The notes beneath the pieces were generated by a model. The model worked only from the letters and a program-made list of their open reading frames with translations. It had not been told where the DNA came from and made no database searches. Below are positions 5,166 through 6,750 of a stretch of 6,750 nt of DNA, piece by piece (the stretch's first letter is position 1; each line of letters begins with the position of its first letter). The stretch covers positions 1 through 6,750 of the forward strand of contig CALAJG010000005.1 of assembly GCA_937923375.1 (NCBI GenBank), given 5' to 3'. Made by a program: the position numbers and the translations under genes. This DNA comes from an uncultured Leucothrix sp. (GTDB lineage: Bacteria > Pseudomonadota > Gammaproteobacteria > Thiotrichales > Thiotrichaceae).

Positions 5166-6750
5166 ATGCCTAAACAACACGCCAAAGCACCCAATTTCGT
5201 TTTCATCATCACCGACCAGCAACGCGCCGACTACCTAAGCTGCACTGGCCACCCTGTACTCAAAACTCCAAACATCGACAAAATCGCCAAAAACGGCACT
5301 ATATTCAATCGCTTCCACGTCGCTAATCCCGTCTGCATGCCCAACCGTGCTTGCTTGCTGACAGGAAGACACTCTTCTGTAAACGGCGTGCGCATGAATG
5401 GTAATGACCTCCCCATGCACATGGTCACATTCCCTCAGGTGTTAAGCGCCCATGGCTATGACACGGCGCTGATTGGCAAATCGCACCTGCAAACGTTTAC
5501 TGACATCCCCGCGCCCATCGGTAAAAATCCCTTAGGCAATGGTCCATTGACCGATGCTATCAACATAGGCGATGAATCCTTATACCTGCAGGAGAACATA
5601 GAGACCTGGAAAGAAAAGGGGCGGGATGCCTTACAAACGCCTTTTTACGGTTTTGACCACGTTGACCTTGTGACTTTTCATGGCGATATGACGGGTGGTA
5701 ACCACGAGGTGTGGTTACGCGAGCAGACCGATAAGTTAGATGAAATTCGCGGCGCTAAAAACCAGTTAGATCATGACTACACTTGCTCGCAAGCCATTCG
5801 CACAGCGATGCCTGAAGAACTCTACTCCACCAGCTATATCAAGGACTGCGCTAAGCGATATTTATCCGAAGATGCTAGGCAAGAGAAGCCATTTTTCAGC
5901 TTTATCTCCTTTCCAGATCCGCATCACCCGTTTAATCCTCCCGGTAAATACTGGGGCATGCATAAACCTGAGGATATGGTGTTACCTGACAACTTTGATG
6001 ACTCGACGGATGCCCCTGAACACTTGAAGTGGGTTAAAGAGCAACAGCCACCTGGGCCAACTGAGTTTTACACGTCAGCAACACACCAAAACAAACGTCA
6101 GATGCAAGAAGCGATGGCGCTCACCTGCGACATGATCGCGATGATTGATGATGCGGTGGGTGAGATTCTGCAAACGCTTGAAGATCAGGGTTTAGCTGAC
6201 AACACTATTTTGGTTTTCACAGCAGATCACGGTGATTATCTAGGTGATCACGGCTTATTATTTAAAGGCGGTTTGCATTATCAAAGCCTACTCAAGGTGC
6301 CAATGCTATGGAATGACCCTCGCCAGCAGCAGTCAGCGTCCATAGACACACTCTGCTCAACGCTAGACTTTGCTCCGACCATTATGAAACTGGCAGGTGT
6401 TCCTGCCTATGAGGGCATTCAAGGCTTGGATATCAGCGATCTAATCACTGGCAAAAACCAAGCGATTAAACGTGATCGATTGCTTATCGAAGAAGACACT
6501 TATGATGTTGACGTTCTCGGTTTTGAAGGTCAAATACGCGAACGCACCTTGCTAAAGGACAACTACCGCATCTCCGTATTTCAGGGCAAAGACTGGGGTG
6601 AGATTTATGATCTTGAAGCTGATCCGTTAGAGATGAACAATTTATGGGATGATCCCAAACACCGTGATTTAAGAAATGAGCTGACTTGGGAGCTACTACA
6701 AGCAGTCATTGAAGCGGATGATTGTTCACCGTGGCCTAAGCTGGAAGCCT
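5166..6750 (+). CDS. Formylglycine-type sulfatase, 3' end outside window
   Basis: The frame stays open from ATG 5166 to the window end (528 codons), close to full family length. It belongs to the type I sulfatase/alkaline phosphatase superfamily and hydrolyses sulfate esters. CMPNR at residues 57-61 is the C-x-P-x-R signature whose Cys57 is converted to formylglycine, and the extended motif continues to LTGR (65-68). Metal ligands are suggested by Asp17-Gln18 (FIITDQQRAD) and Asp354-His355 (FTADHGDYLGDHG). Active-site Lys105 and His107 are in GKSHL, a further His is in PDPHHPF (253-254), and Lys367 is in GLLFKGG. The usual C-terminal EIYDLEADPLEMNNLWDDP is at 479-497. No signal peptide, so cytoplasmic, unlike many secreted arylsulfatases. 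The start has only weak GAG complementarity and lies 7 bases after the sulfotransferase stop, so translation is probably coupled. Relatives include choline sulfatases and phosphonate monoester hydrolases, so sulfate ester is the likely but unproven bond. No maturase is in the window. Confidence 0.92.
   Translation, partial: MPKQHAKAPNFVFIITDQQRADYLSCTGHPVLKTPNIDKIAKNGTIFNRFHVANPVCMPNRACLLTGRHSSVNGVRMNGNDLPMHMVTFPQVLSAHGYDTALIGKSHLQTFTDIPAPIGKNPLGNGPLTDAINIGDESLYLQENIETWKEKGRDALQTPFYGFDHVDLVTFHGDMTGGNHEVWLREQTDKLDEIRGAKNQLDHDYTCSQAIRTAMPEELYSTSYIKDCAKRYLSEDARQEKPFFSFISFPDPHHPFNPPGKYWGMHKPEDMVLPDNFDDSTDAPEHLKWVKEQQPPGPTEFYTSATHQNKRQMQEAMALTCDMIAMIDDAVGEILQTLEDQGLADNTILVFTADHGDYLGDHGLLFKGGLHYQSLLKVPMLWNDPRQQQSASIDTLCSTLDFAPTIMKLAGVPAYEGIQGLDISDLITGKNQAIKRDRLLIEEDTYDVDVLGFEGQIRERTLLKDNYRISVFQGKDWGEIYDLEADPLEMNNLWDDPKHRDLRNELTWELLQAVIEADDCSPWPKLEA

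Noticed and set aside
5231..6027. Open frames of 61-84 codons inside the sulfatase region, including a plus-strand one at 5773-6027
   Set aside because: The sulfatase frame is continuous across all of them with conserved motifs on both sides, so they are shadows.
1..6750. CRISPR array, tRNA or rRNA gene, insertion-sequence ends or transposase
   Set aside because: No regularly spaced repeats, no tRNA-like or rRNA-like segments and no transposase-like protein were seen on either strand.

Overview
The window looks like a compact accessory catabolic or detoxification locus from a proteobacterium. A marine gammaproteobacterium is my best guess: moderate GC, strong AGGAGG-type ribosome sites, a TAXI-type TRAP binding protein, and a LigM-like demethylase next to sulfatase and sulfotransferase genes. 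The taxonomy is inferred only from gene style and was not tested.

Layout. At the left edge (1-70) there may be the tail of a rightward gene, with a small hairpin followed by five T (42-60). A LysR-type regulator on the minus strand (63-974, GTG start) is divergent from five genes on the plus strand. In order these are a LigM/GcvT-like tetrahydrofolate-dependent O-demethylase (1078-2439), a secreted TAXI-family TRAP solute-binding protein (2475-3536), an NADPH-dependent FMN reductase family flavoprotein (3639-4190), a PAPS-dependent sulfotransferase of the cytosolic SULT type (4229-5158), and a formylglycine sulfatase (5166 to the window end, 528 codons visible, no stop yet). Spacers between the plus-strand genes are 35, 102, 38 and 7 bases, with no obvious terminator, so they are probably one transcription unit controlled by the LysR protein. 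No stretch over 300 bases lacks a gene.

How the genes may work together (inference). A methoxylated, possibly sulfated, small molecule such as an algal or plant phenolic could be bound in the periplasm by the TAXI protein. Inside the cell it could be desulfated by the sulfatase and demethylated onto tetrahydrofolate by the LigM-like enzyme. The flavoprotein could reduce quinone-type products, and the sulfotransferase could add sulfate to a free hydroxyl for protection or export. A sulfotransferase and a sulfatase only 7 bases apart, both without export signals, are chemically opposed and form the most intriguing part of the locus.

Non-coding signals worth attention: interleaved inverted repeats built on TAGATA/TATCTA in the lysR-operon spacer, an 18-bp near-palindrome with the same hexamers just before the binding-protein gene, and a structured 3560-3605 element whose hairpin loop is perfectly complementary over 7 bases to the sequence just downstream.
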